Positions 43,579-51,650 of a stretch of DNA of 64,000 bases are shown in pieces (the first letter of the stretch is position 1; each line of letters starts with the position of its first letter). The stretch comes from Bradyrhizobium guangzhouense. Its GTDB lineage: Bacteria > Pseudomonadota > Alphaproteobacteria > Rhizobiales > Xanthobacteraceae. Made by a program: the position numbers and the translations under genes. The notes below the pieces were generated by a model. The model saw only the letters and a program-made list of their open reading frames with translations. It did not search any database and had not been told where the DNA came from. The stretch lies in assembly GCF_004114955.1 (NCBI RefSeq), contig NZ_CP030053.1, positions 5,084,001-5,148,000 of the forward strand. Reading direction: 5' to 3'.

Positions 43579-44490
43579 ATGCGCGGAGTATTCGTCGACG
43601 CCAACGAGGCGCTCGCCGTCATCATGGAGCGGCTGGAGAAGCCCGGCGATCCCAAGGTGCGGATCCACCGGGATCCCGACATCAAGCCCGAGCAATATCC
43701 TGAAATCCTCGACGGCGCCGAGATCGCGATCGTGGACCACACGGCGCTTCCGACCGAGGTCGCCAAGAAGTGCACGGGCCTCAAGCACGTGGTGTTCCTC
43801 GGCACCGGCGCGCGCAGCTACATGAACCCGGAAGAGCTCGCCGAGCTCGGCATCTCCGTCCATCTGATCAAGGGTTATGGCGACACAGCCGTGGCGGAAT
43901 CCGCAATCGCGTTGATGTGGGCTTCGGCCCGCGTCATCGCGATGATGGACCGCGAGATGCGCGCCGGAAACTGGCTGCGCGAGGACGGCATGCAGCTCAC
44001 CGGCAAGACGCTCGGCCTGATCGGCTTCGGCGGCATCGCTGCCGAAGTGGCGCGCATCGCATCCGGCAGCGGCATGAAGGTGATCGCCTGGAACCGCTCG
44101 CCGAAGAGCCACGCGAGCGTCGAGTTCACCGACCTCGACACGCTGCTGGCGCGGAGCGACGTCGTATCACTGCATTTGCTGCTCAATGACGAGACGCGCG
44201 GCATGATCACGCGCGAAAAGATCGCAAAGATGAAGCCGGGCGTGGTCTTCATCAACACCGCGCGCGGGGCGATCGTCGACGAGCAGGCGATGATCGATGC
44301 CCTGAAATCGGGCCACATCCGCCATGCCGGCCTCGACGTCTTCAACATCGAGCCATTGCCGGCGGATCATCCGCTGACCAGGATTCCGAACGTGACGCTG
44401 TCGGCACATTCCGCCTTCCGCACGCCGGAAGCGAGCGAAAACCTGATTGAAGCGGCATGGATTCATTGCCGCCGGATCGTAAATTCGTAG
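43579..44490 (+). CDS. D-isomer-specific 2-hydroxyacid dehydrogenase
   Basis: A 303-residue NAD(P)-dependent dehydrogenase interconverting a 2-oxoacid and its D-2-hydroxyacid. Visible are the nucleotide motif GLIGFGGIAAEVA, the catalytic arginine in NTARGAIVDEQAM, and the glutamate and histidine around DVFNIEPLPADHP and LSAHSAFRTPEAS. The gene starts 13 bases after the amidohydrolase with GGAGAGAG upstream, so the two are co-transcribed. Its stop codon TAG lies inside the first bases of the palindromic repeat at 44486. Substrate unknown. Confidence 0.9.
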   Translation: MRGVFVDANEALAVIMERLEKPGDPKVRIHRDPDIKPEQYPEILDGAEIAIVDHTALPTEVAKKCTGLKHVVFLGTGARSYMNPEELAELGISVHLIKGYGDTAVAESAIALMWASARVIAMMDREMRAGNWLREDGMQLTGKTLGLIGFGGIAAEVARIASGSGMKVIAWNRSPKSHASVEFTDLDTLLARSDVVSLHLLLNDETRGMITREKIAKMKPGVVFINTARGAIVDEQAMIDALKSGHIRHAGLDVFNIEPLPADHPLTRIPNVTLSAHSAFRTPEASENLIEAAWIHCRRIVNS

Positions 44491-44602
44491 GGTGGGTTAG
44501 CCTTGCGGATACGCGACGCGCATCTTCAGGGCGTAACCCACCACCGTCTACTTCCGCGGGGACAGAAGAGGTGGGTTACGGCTTCGCCCAACCCACGCTA
44601 CG
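44486..44602. repeat. Inverted repeat, CGTAGGG family, overlapping a stop codon
   Basis: CGTAGGGTGGGTTAGCC (from 44486) faces GCCCAACCCACGCTACG (ending 44602). Inner GTAACCCACC pairs with GGTGGGTTAC. The first bases CGTAG provide the TAG stop of the upstream dehydrogenase. It resembles the element at 23204-23320. Confidence 0.85.
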
Positions 44603-44639
44603 CTCACCGCCGGACCATAAGAGGATAAGAGCAACAACA

Positions 44640-45713
44640 ATGGCCGACTATCGCACCATCAAGGCAGAGCCGCTCACCAACGCCATCCGCGCCATCGTCA
44701 AGGCCGGCGGCTCCTCGGACCGCGAAGCAGAGCTCGTGTCCACCAATCTCGTCGAGGCCAACCTCAAGGGACACGACTCCCACGGCGTCGGCATGATCCC
44801 GCGCTATGTCCAGAGCGTCGTCAATGGCGGCCTCGCCGTGAACGCTCACGTCAAGATCGTGCTCGACACCGGCCCGCTTCTCACCCTCGACGGCCTCACC
44901 GGCTACGGCCAGGTGATCGGTCATGAAGCGATGGAGCTGGCAGCCGCGCGCGCCAAGCAAAACGGCGTGTGCCTCGTCGGCCTCTCCAACGCGCACCACA
45001 TCGGCCGCATCGGCCACTGGGCCGAGCAATGCATCGACCACGGGCTGGTCTCGATCCACTTCGTCAACGTGATCTCGCGCCCGATCGTGGCACCCTGGGG
45101 CGGCAGCGATCCGCGCCACGGCACCAACCCGTTCTGCGTCGGCATCCCGCGCCGGGGCAAGGACCCGATCGTGCTCGATCTCGCCACCAGCAAGATCGCG
45201 CAAGGCAAAACCCGCGTCGCCCACAACAAGGGCGTCGAGCTCGAGCCCGGCACCATCATCGACAACGAGGGCAAACCGACCGTCAATCCGCGCTACACCG
45301 TGATCCCGCCCTACGGCGCCATCCTGCCGTTCGGCGAGCACAAGGGCTCGGGGCTCGCGCTGGTGTGCGAAATCCTTGGCGGCGCGCTCTCCGGCGGGCA
45401 GGTGGTCAAGGGCCCGTCCGACGGCAAGTACAACGTCATCAACGGCATGCTCTCGATCATCATCGATCCGGGCAAGCTCGGCACCGGCGAGAACCTCGCG
45501 AGCGAAGTCGAAAGCTTCGTCGCCTGGCACACCGGCTCGCCTCCTGGCCCCGGCGTCGACAAGGTGAAGATTGCCGGCGAGCCCGAGCGCGAGACCAAGA
45601 AGAAGCGCCTCGCCGAAGGCATTCCGGTCGATCCGACCACCTGGCAGGAGATCATCGAGGCCGGCAAGAAGTTCGGGCTGGATCAGGCGGCGATCGAGAG
45701 GATCGCGGGCTGA
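44640..45713 (+). CDS. Ldh-family (malate / L-lactate / ureidoglycolate-type) dehydrogenase
   Basis: A 357-residue NAD(P)-dependent dehydrogenase of the Ldh_2 family, which includes malate, L-sulfolactate, 2,3-diketogulonate and ureidoglycolate dehydrogenases. Recognisable are GHDSHGVGMIPRYVQ (residues 44-58, catalytic His), SNAHHIGRIGHWAEQ, TNPFCVGIPR, LDLATSKIAQGK and PFGEHKGSGLAL. MADYRTIKAE at 44640 is the start; the longer frame upstream reads through the palindromic repeat. It may be transcribed with the amidohydrolase and 2-hydroxyacid dehydrogenase, although the repeat lies between. The AllD role is a hypothesis only. Confidence 0.9.
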   Translation: MADYRTIKAEPLTNAIRAIVKAGGSSDREAELVSTNLVEANLKGHDSHGVGMIPRYVQSVVNGGLAVNAHVKIVLDTGPLLTLDGLTGYGQVIGHEAMELAAARAKQNGVCLVGLSNAHHIGRIGHWAEQCIDHGLVSIHFVNVISRPIVAPWGGSDPRHGTNPFCVGIPRRGKDPIVLDLATSKIAQGKTRVAHNKGVELEPGTIIDNEGKPTVNPRYTVIPPYGAILPFGEHKGSGLALVCEILGGALSGGQVVKGPSDGKYNVINGMLSIIIDPGKLGTGENLASEVESFVAWHTGSPPGPGVDKVKIAGEPERETKKKRLAEGIPVDPTTWQEIIEAGKKFGLDQAAIERIAG

Positions 45714-45925
45714 ACGAAGGCACGGCACGGCCTCTTGGTGCCATTCCCGACAGGCTTGTCACCCGGCAACGCGCTTGCGCTGTCGGTTGGAGAAAGCCCG
45801 ACGAAGCGGTCATTCATCCAGCGTACACGCAGGTCGTGCACTTTGTTCGCAAGGCTCGCGCCTTCTGCGGGGCGTCGGGGGAGCCGCCGCCTCAGCGGAA
45901 CACTCACGCGAACTTCGGTTTCGAC

Positions 45926-46963
45926 ATGCTCAGATATCCGCTCTTTGTTCTCGCCGTGCTGGTCAGCCTGCTGCCACGCGACGCTGCGTTCGGTCTGGAC
46001 ATCGCCATCAAGGGGCACACTTTTTACAGAGACGGCCAACCGTGGCAGGCCAAGGGCGTTGACGTCAACGCCTTCGTCAAGCCACCGAGGTTTTTTGCCA
46101 TCGACAAGTCAGCACAGCTCCAGCGCAGCTACTGGGGCGAAACGGAATTGAACGAGGTGCGCCAGCACCTGGGCGTGGATACGCTCCGCTTACATGTCAG
46201 CCAGGCCGGGCTCGACCCGCAGGGAGCCATTTACGATCAAGGTTACGCGCATGAGATCGTCGACGCGGTCAAGCTCGCGCGCAGCCACGATTTTGCGGTC
46301 GTGCTGGTGATCGACGCGCAGCAGGACGGCACGCAGGATTTGAAATGCATGCCATCCGCCAGCACGGTGCGCGCCTGGGAGACGCTGGCGCCCCTGTTGC
46401 CTCCCGACAGCGCTATCATGCTCGAGCTCTTCAACGAGCCCTGCAAGAAGGGCGACGGCGTGCAGGCGGAATGGGCGAGCGAGATGCAAACGCTGATCGA
46501 CACCGTCCGCGGACGAAAGGCCGGCAACATCCTGTTGCTCGACGGGCTGGATTGGGCCCGCATTACAAATGACTTGTTTCCGCTGGTTCACGATTCCATG
46601 ACGAACCGCATGGCGCTCGCCATTCACCCCTATCTGGTCGGCGGCGCCTTCGACCGTCGGCAGCAATGGGATGTGAAGTTCGGCGCTAGCGCCAGGACCT
46701 TTCCGGCGCTGGTGACCGAATGGAATGCGACCCCCACCAACGGCTGCACGGGCAAGAACACCCCGGCTGTGGCGCTGGATCTGATGCGCTATCTGCAGTC
46801 ACTCCAGCTCGGCTTGATCGAATGGGGCATCGAATCCACGCACGGCAAGATCGTCACCGACCACGTGAATTTCACACCGACGACCTATGCATCCTTCAGG
46901 GACTGCAACGACGGATCGGAGTCCGGCGGCGGCGAGCTGCTTGCGAAATACCCTCACAATTGA
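45926..46963 (+). CDS. Secreted glycoside hydrolase family 5 (cellulase-type) protein
   Basis: A 345-residue secreted TIM-barrel hydrolase. Residues 1-23 (MLRYPLFVLAVLVSLLPRDA and following) are a signal peptide. The proton donor is Glu171 in LELFNEPC and the nucleophile is Glu265 in LVTEWNATP, both standard for clan A. YDQGYAHEIVDAVKLAR and HPYLVGG support the fold. The start at 45926 is chosen because the longer frame upstream overlaps the Ldh gene in another reading. It probably cuts a beta-linked glucan. It is transcribed alone, followed by a strong hairpin. The 212-base gap before it contains nothing recognisable. Confidence 0.85.
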   Translation: MLRYPLFVLAVLVSLLPRDAAFGLDIAIKGHTFYRDGQPWQAKGVDVNAFVKPPRFFAIDKSAQLQRSYWGETELNEVRQHLGVDTLRLHVSQAGLDPQGAIYDQGYAHEIVDAVKLARSHDFAVVLVIDAQQDGTQDLKCMPSASTVRAWETLAPLLPPDSAIMLELFNEPCKKGDGVQAEWASEMQTLIDTVRGRKAGNILLLDGLDWARITNDLFPLVHDSMTNRMALAIHPYLVGGAFDRRQQWDVKFGASARTFPALVTEWNATPTNGCTGKNTPAVALDLMRYLQSLQLGLIEWGIESTHGKIVTDHVNFTPTTYASFRDCNDGSESGGGELLAKYPHN

Positions 46964-46966
46964 GGG

Positions 46967-46993
46967 CATCCTCTCCCGCACGGGGAGAGGATG
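46967..46993. terminator. Hairpin between convergent genes
   Basis: CATCCTCTCCC (46967-46977) and GGGAGAGGATG (46983-46993) form a perfect 11-bp stem with a five-base loop, between the GH5 gene and the tartrate-type dehydrogenase, which converge. There is no long T-run, so it could be a terminator or an mRNA-protecting stem. Confidence 0.6.
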
Positions 46994-47002
46994 AAGCTCT
47001 GC

Positions 47003-48076
47003 CTAATCCACCATATCCGCAACCGCCTTGCCGCACGCCGTGGTGTCGGCATTGCCGCCGAGATCCTTGGTGCGCAGCGTGCGTTCGGCCAGTGTGCGCT
47101 CGATCGCCTCGACGATCGACTTGCCGGCTTCCTTCTCGCCGAGATGCTCGAACATCATCGCGCCCGACCAGATCATGCCGATCGGGTTGGCGATGCCCTG
47201 CCCCGCGATATCGGGGGCCGAACCATGCACCGGCTCGAACACCGACGGGAAATTGCCCTCGGGATTGATGTTGCCCGACGGCGCGATGCCGATGGTGCCG
47301 GTGCAGGCCGGGCCGAGATCGGAGAGGATGTCGCCGAACAGGTTCGAGCCGACGACGACGTCGAACCAGTCAGGATGCAGCACGAAGTTCGCGGTGAGAA
47401 TGTCGATGTGGTACTTGTCCCATTTCACGCCCGGGAACTTCTTGGCCATCGCCTCCACGCGCTCGTCCCAATAGGGCATGGTGATGGAGATGCCGTTCGA
47501 CTTGGTCGCCGAGGTCAAATGCTTCTTCGGCCGCGACTGCGCGAGCTCGAAGGCGAATTTCAGAATGCGGTCGACGCCGGTGCGGGTCATCACCGTCTGC
47601 TGCGTCACGAACTCGCGGTCGGTGTCGGGGAACATGCGGCCACCGACGGAGGAATATTCGCCTTCGGTGTTCTCGCGCACCACCCAGAAGTCGATGTCGC
47701 CGGGCTTGCGGCCCGCCAGCGGTGACGGCACGCCGGGCATCAGGCGCACCGGGCGCAAATTCACATACTGGTCGAACTCGCGGCGGAATTTGATCAGCGA
47801 GCCCCACAGCGAAACGTGATCGGGAATTTTTGCCGGCCAGCCGACGGCGCCGAAATAGATCGCATCGTGCTTGCCGATCTTGTCCTTCCAGTCGTCAGGC
47901 ATCATCTGGCCGTGCTTCTCGTAATAGTCGTAGGACGAGAAATCGTAGTGATCGAAATGCAGGGACACGCCGTGCTTCTTGGCCGCCGCTTCCAAAACGC
48001 GCAGGCCTTCGGGCATCACTTCCTTGCCGATGCCGTCGCCGGGAATGACTGCGATCCGGTATTGTTTCTTGCTCAT
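47003..48076 (-). CDS. Tartrate dehydrogenase / isopropylmalate-dehydrogenase family
   Basis: A 357-residue NAD-dependent, metal-dependent beta-decarboxylating dehydrogenase of the tartrate dehydrogenase/TtuC type. Visible are IAVIPGDGIGKEVMPEG, the substrate loop LRPVRLMPG, WVVRENTEGEYSSVGG, the metal aspartates in GSNLFGDILSDLGP and the NAD motif EPVHGSAPDIAG. It converts tartrate or D-malate to oxaloglycolate or pyruvate. The start MSKKQYRIAV at 48076 follows AAGGACG. It is divergent from an SDR across 157 bases that contain repeated GCACTGC half-sites. D-malate dehydrogenase (DmlA) is an alternative. Confidence 0.9.
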   Translation of the reverse strand: MSKKQYRIAVIPGDGIGKEVMPEGLRVLEAAAKKHGVSLHFDHYDFSSYDYYEKHGQMMPDDWKDKIGKHDAIYFGAVGWPAKIPDHVSLWGSLIKFRREFDQYVNLRPVRLMPGVPSPLAGRKPGDIDFWVVRENTEGEYSSVGGRMFPDTDREFVTQQTVMTRTGVDRILKFAFELAQSRPKKHLTSATKSNGISITMPYWDERVEAMAKKFPGVKWDKYHIDILTANFVLHPDWFDVVVGSNLFGDILSDLGPACTGTIGIAPSGNINPEGNFPSVFEPVHGSAPDIAGQGIANPIGMIWSGAMMFEHLGEKEAGKSIVEAIERTLAERTLRTKDLGGNADTTACGKAVADMVD

Positions 48077-48120
48077 CGAGAACGTCCTTGGTTGGTCCGG
48101 CAGCCGCCGTCGTTTTGACC

Positions 48121-48169
48121 GCACTGCAATGGACCAAACTCGGCAGCAGTGCAACGCTGCACTGCAATG
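48121..48169. promoter_or_regulatory. Cluster of GCACTGC half-sites in a divergent promoter
   Basis: GCACTGCAATG occurs at 48121-48131 and again at 48159-48169. A reversed copy GCAGTGC at 48146-48152 forms a 7-6-7 inverted repeat with the second copy. Three half-sites between the tartrate-type dehydrogenase and the SDR suggest a binding array for one regulator acting on both genes. No regulator gene is adjacent. Confidence 0.55.
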
Positions 48170-48233
48170 TTGACCATGGCGCAGCGGAGCGCCTACTGAT
48201 TTCATCCTGTTCCCATCCTCGTGAGTAGCTCTC

Positions 48234-49010
48234 ATGGATCTGCATCTGCGTGGCAAGCGCGTCCTGATCACAGGCGCGTCCAAGGGCATTGGCGCCGCCG
48301 CCGCCGAGGCGTTTGCCGAGGAAGGCGCAAACCTCCTGCTCGCCGCCCGCAGCGGCGATCAGCTCAAGGCGCTGGCCGACCGCCTGCGCTCGGCGCACCA
48401 GATCGATGCCGCGACGAGTGTCGTGGATCTGCGCAAGGCCGAGGACGTCGCCCGGCTCGCCAGGGAAGCCGCCGACATCGACGTGCTCGTCAACAATGCC
48501 GGCGATATCCCCGGCGGCTCGATCGACAAGATCGACGAAGCCACCTGGCGCCACGCCTGGGAATTGAAGGTGTTCGGCTACATCAACCTGACGCGGCAGG
48601 TCTACGCGCAGATGAAGGCCAAGGGCGGCGGCGTCATCGTCAACGACATCGGTGCGGCGGGCGAGAAGTTCGATGCCAATTACATCTGCGGCAGCGCCGG
48701 CAATGCCGCGCTGATGGCTTTCACCCGCGCGCTCGGCGGCAAGAGCCTTGCCGACAACATCCGCGTGGTCGGCATCAATCCCGGCCCGGTCGGCACCGAC
48801 CGCCACGTCACGCTGCTGAAGACGCGGGCCAAGCACCAGTTCGGCGACGAGAACCGCTACAAGGAATTCCAGAAGGGCCTGCCACTCGGCCGCCCCGCGC
48901 ATGCGCGCGAGATCGGCGACCTCATGGCATTCCTGGCCTCGGATCGTGCGGGCTATACGTCGGGCGTGATCTACACGGTGGATGGCGGCATCAGCGCCGG
49001 CTGGGGCTAA
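48234..49010 (+). CDS. SDR-family protein with degenerate active site
   Basis: A 258-residue short-chain dehydrogenase fold. The nucleotide motif TGASKGIG (residues 13-20) and NNAG (87-90) are intact. Where YxxxK should be, the sequence is CGSAGNAAL (152-160), with Gly153 and Asn157 in place of tyrosine and lysine; Tyr150 is three residues earlier. PGPVGTDR and a normal C-terminus TVDGGISAGWG are present. It may bind NAD(P) but use an altered mechanism, or be a non-catalytic relative. It diverges from the tartrate-type dehydrogenase and precedes the amidase by 49 bases, probably in one operon. Confidence 0.82.
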   Translation: MDLHLRGKRVLITGASKGIGAAAAEAFAEEGANLLLAARSGDQLKALADRLRSAHQIDAATSVVDLRKAEDVARLAREAADIDVLVNNAGDIPGGSIDKIDEATWRHAWELKVFGYINLTRQVYAQMKAKGGGVIVNDIGAAGEKFDANYICGSAGNAALMAFTRALGGKSLADNIRVVGINPGPVGTDRHVTLLKTRAKHQFGDENRYKEFQKGLPLGRPAHAREIGDLMAFLASDRAGYTSGVIYTVDGGISAGWG

Positions 49011-49059
49011 AGTCGATCCGCGTCATTGTGAGCGAAAAGTAAGCTTAGGAGTCGAATAC

Positions 49060-50475
49060 TTGTCTCAAGACCTGATCCGCGAAACCGCCTGCACCGTCGT
49101 CGACATCTTGCGCTCCGGCGACGTCTCGCCACTCGAGCTGCTGGACGTGGTGGAAAAGCGCGTCAAGGAGGTTGACGGCAAGGTCAATGCGCTGCCGACC
49201 CTTTGCCTCGATCGTGCGCGGACCCACGCGAAGGCGCTGATGCAGAAGCCGGCCGGCGCGCGGGGGCTGCTTGCAGGCCTGCCGCTGCCGATCAAGGATC
49301 TGACCGACGTCGCAGGCGTGCTGAACACTCAGGGCTCGCCCATCTTCAAGGACAATATCCCTGCCAAGTCCGACCTCATGGTCGAGAATCTCGAAGCCAA
49401 TGGCGCGGTGGTCTACGCAAAATCCAACACGCCGGAATTCGGCGCCGGCGCCAACACGTTCAACGAAGTGTTCGGCGCGACGCTCAATCCATGGGATACG
49501 ACGAAATCGGCGGCCGGCTCGTCCGGCGGCGCCGCGGTGGCGTTGGCCACCGGCATGGCGTGGCTCGCACAGGGCTCCGACATGGGCGGCTCGTTGCGCA
49601 GCCCCGCGGCCTTCTGCGGCGTCGTCGGCATGCGGCCGAGCATCGGCCGCGTCGCGCACACGCCCAAGTCCGGCATCGATCGCAATCTCGGCGTGATCGG
49701 CCCGATGGCGCGCAATGTCGAGGATCTCGCGCTGCTGCTCGATGCCATGAGCGGCGACTATGCGGACGATCCGCTGTCGATGCCGACGCCCGCGACCTCG
49801 TTCCTGTCGGCGGCCCAGTCGGCCAGGAAGCCGAAGCGCATCGCCTATTCGCCCAATCTCGGCATCACACCCGTCGATCCCGAAGTGAAGGCGATCACGC
49901 AGAAGGCCGCCGAACGTTTCGCGGAGGCCGGCGCGATCGTCGAGGAAGCGCATCCGGACTGGCGCGAGGCGCACGAATGCTTCCACGTGCTCCGCGCGTT
50001 CGACTTCGCGATCACCAAGGCCAATCTGCTGCGCACCAAGCGCGACCTGCTCAAGCCCGAGGTGATCTGGAACATCGAGGAAGGCCTTAAGCTCACCGTC
50101 GATCAGCTCGCACGCGCCGAAGCGCAGCGCGTCGGCATGACCGCGCGCGCGATCGAATTCTTCAAGACCTATGACCTGCTGCTGACACCGACCACGATCG
50201 TGCCGCCCTTCCCGATCGAGCATCGCTATGTCGCGGAATGCGCGGGCAAGAAATTCGAGAACTACGTCGAATGGCTCGGCATCGTCTACGCCATCACGCT
50301 GGCCTGCTGCCCATCGCTGTCGCTGCCCTGCGGCTTCACGGCCTCCGGCCTGCCGGTTGGCGTGCAGGTGGTCGGCGCCCCGCGCGCGGACGCGCAGGTG
50401 ATTGCCGGCGCGAAGGTGCTGGAGGATATTCTGGGCCTGCGCGGGCAGACACCGATCGATCCGCGGGTGAAGTAG
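49060..50475 (+). CDS. Amidase (amidase-signature family)
   Basis: A 471-residue amidase-signature hydrolase that cleaves an amide to acid and ammonia. The Ser-cisSer-Lys triad is visible: Lys79 in LPLPIKDLTDVAG, cis-Ser154/155 in AAGSSGGAAVA, and nucleophile Ser178 in QGSDMGGSLR. I choose the TTG at 49060, which has AGGAG at 49047-49051 eight bases upstream. The longer ATG frame at 48982 overlaps the SDR and lacks support. Its position among amino-acid transport and racemase-type genes suggests an amide of an amino or hydroxy acid. It is convergent with the ABC permease gene. Confidence 0.9.
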   Translation: MSQDLIRETACTVVDILRSGDVSPLELLDVVEKRVKEVDGKVNALPTLCLDRARTHAKALMQKPAGARGLLAGLPLPIKDLTDVAGVLNTQGSPIFKDNIPAKSDLMVENLEANGAVVYAKSNTPEFGAGANTFNEVFGATLNPWDTTKSAAGSSGGAAVALATGMAWLAQGSDMGGSLRSPAAFCGVVGMRPSIGRVAHTPKSGIDRNLGVIGPMARNVEDLALLLDAMSGDYADDPLSMPTPATSFLSAAQSARKPKRIAYSPNLGITPVDPEVKAITQKAAERFAEAGAIVEEAHPDWREAHECFHVLRAFDFAITKANLLRTKRDLLKPEVIWNIEEGLKLTVDQLARAEAQRVGMTARAIEFFKTYDLLLTPTTIVPPFPIEHRYVAECAGKKFENYVEWLGIVYAITLACCPSLSLPCGFTASGLPVGVQVVGAPRADAQVIAGAKVLEDILGLRGQTPIDPRVK

Positions 50476-50482
50476 CCGCTTT

Positions 50483-50534
50483 CGTGCCCCGGACGCAGCG
50501 CAGCGCTCGCGCGCTGCCCCTTGTCCGGGACACG
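50483..50534. repeat. Palindrome between convergent genes (CGTGCCCCGGACGC family)
   Basis: CGTGCCCCGGAC faces GTCCGGGACACG with inner GCGCAGCG/CGCGCTGC, giving a 52-base hairpin that may also terminate transcription. The element at 56186-56327 has the same ends. Confidence 0.75.
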
Positions 50535-50541
50535 GGCATCG

Positions 50542-51648
50542 TCACCTCCCGCTCGTCGCCTCCAGGCTGCGGCTGTAGCGTGACATCGCGAAGCAAAACA
50601 CGAAGTAGATCGCGGCGACGAAGATATAGACCTCGACCGAAAACTGCTGCCAGGCCGGATCGATGATCGCGGTCTTCGCCGTGGTCAGCAGGTCGAAGAT
50701 GCCGATGATCAGCACCAGGCTGGTGTCCTTGAAGAACGCGATGAAGGTGTTGACCAGCGGCGGGATCACGTGGCGGATTGCCTGCGGCAGCACGACCAGC
50801 CGATGCTTGCGCCAATAGGACAGCCCGAGCGCGTCGGCGGCCTCGTATTGCCCGCGTGGCACGGCCTGGAGACCGCCGCGGATCACCTCGGCTAGATAGG
50901 CGCCCGCGAACAGGATGATCGCGATTTGCGCGCGCAGCAGCTTGTCGATGTTGAATCCGCTGGGCATGAACAGCGGAAACATCACGCTCGCCATGAACAG
51001 CAGGCTGACCAGCGGCACGCCGCGGATCAGTTCGACATAGAGCACCGAGAGCGACCGGATCGCCGGCAGCTTCGAGCGCCGGCCGAGCGCGACCAGAATG
51101 CCGAGCGGAAAACCGAACGCCAATCCTGATGTCGCGAGGATCAGCGTCACCGGCAATCCGCCCCAGCGATCCTGCGAGACGAAGGGCAGCCCGAACACCC
51201 CGCCCCACATCAGCACGCTGGTCAGCACAAGCGCGCCGATCCAGAGCAAGGCGAGCTCACGTCGCCACAGCGCGCGGCGGCTGGACAGATAGAACAGCGT
51301 GATGAACAGCGCGACCGACAGCGCCGGCCGCCATTGTTCGTCGAACGGATAGGTGCCGAACAGGATGAAGCGGTACTTTTCGGGAATGATCGCCCAGCAG
51401 GCACCTAAACCACGGACGGCCTTGCAGGCGCTCGAATCGTTCGCCGGCGTGAGCCACACCGCGTTCGCAATGCCCCATTGCACGAACCCGATCACGCCTT
51501 TGGCCAGCACTGCCAGCAGGACGATGGTCAGGATGCCATTCGGAATCGACGAGAACAGATTGGTACGGAGCCAGCGCAGCACCGGGTTGCCGATTTGCGG
51601 GCGGCGGGCGGCGCGCGGCAGGTCGGGCATGTCGGTGATCGCGGTCAT
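50542..51648 (-). CDS. aapM: Polar amino-acid ABC transporter permease (AapM-like)
   Basis: A 368-residue permease of the general L-amino-acid (Aap) type. It starts MTAITDMPDLPRAARRP and has a hydrophobic helix at about residues 37-57, a long hydrophilic loop, and the ATPase-contacting EAA loop ADALGLSYWRKHRLVVLPQA near residue 290, then VNTFIAFFKDTSLVLIIGIF. The start at 51648 is two bases after the AapQ stop. AapQ and AapM form the membrane pair; no ATPase (AapP) gene is within the window. The binding protein is encoded separately at 55167. Confidence 0.9.
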   Translation of the reverse strand: MTAITDMPDLPRAARRPQIGNPVLRWLRTNLFSSIPNGILTIVLLAVLAKGVIGFVQWGIANAVWLTPANDSSACKAVRGLGACWAIIPEKYRFILFGTYPFDEQWRPALSVALFITLFYLSSRRALWRRELALLWIGALVLTSVLMWGGVFGLPFVSQDRWGGLPVTLILATSGLAFGFPLGILVALGRRSKLPAIRSLSVLYVELIRGVPLVSLLFMASVMFPLFMPSGFNIDKLLRAQIAIILFAGAYLAEVIRGGLQAVPRGQYEAADALGLSYWRKHRLVVLPQAIRHVIPPLVNTFIAFFKDTSLVLIIGIFDLLTTAKTAIIDPAWQQFSVEVYIFVAAIYFVFCFAMSRYSRSLEATSGR

Positions 51649-51650
51649 GC

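Noticed and set aside
44969..46963. A single frame that appears to fuse another protein to the GH5 hydrolase
   Set aside because: The upstream part is an off-frame reading of the Ldh gene; the GH5 has its own ATG and signal peptide at 45926.
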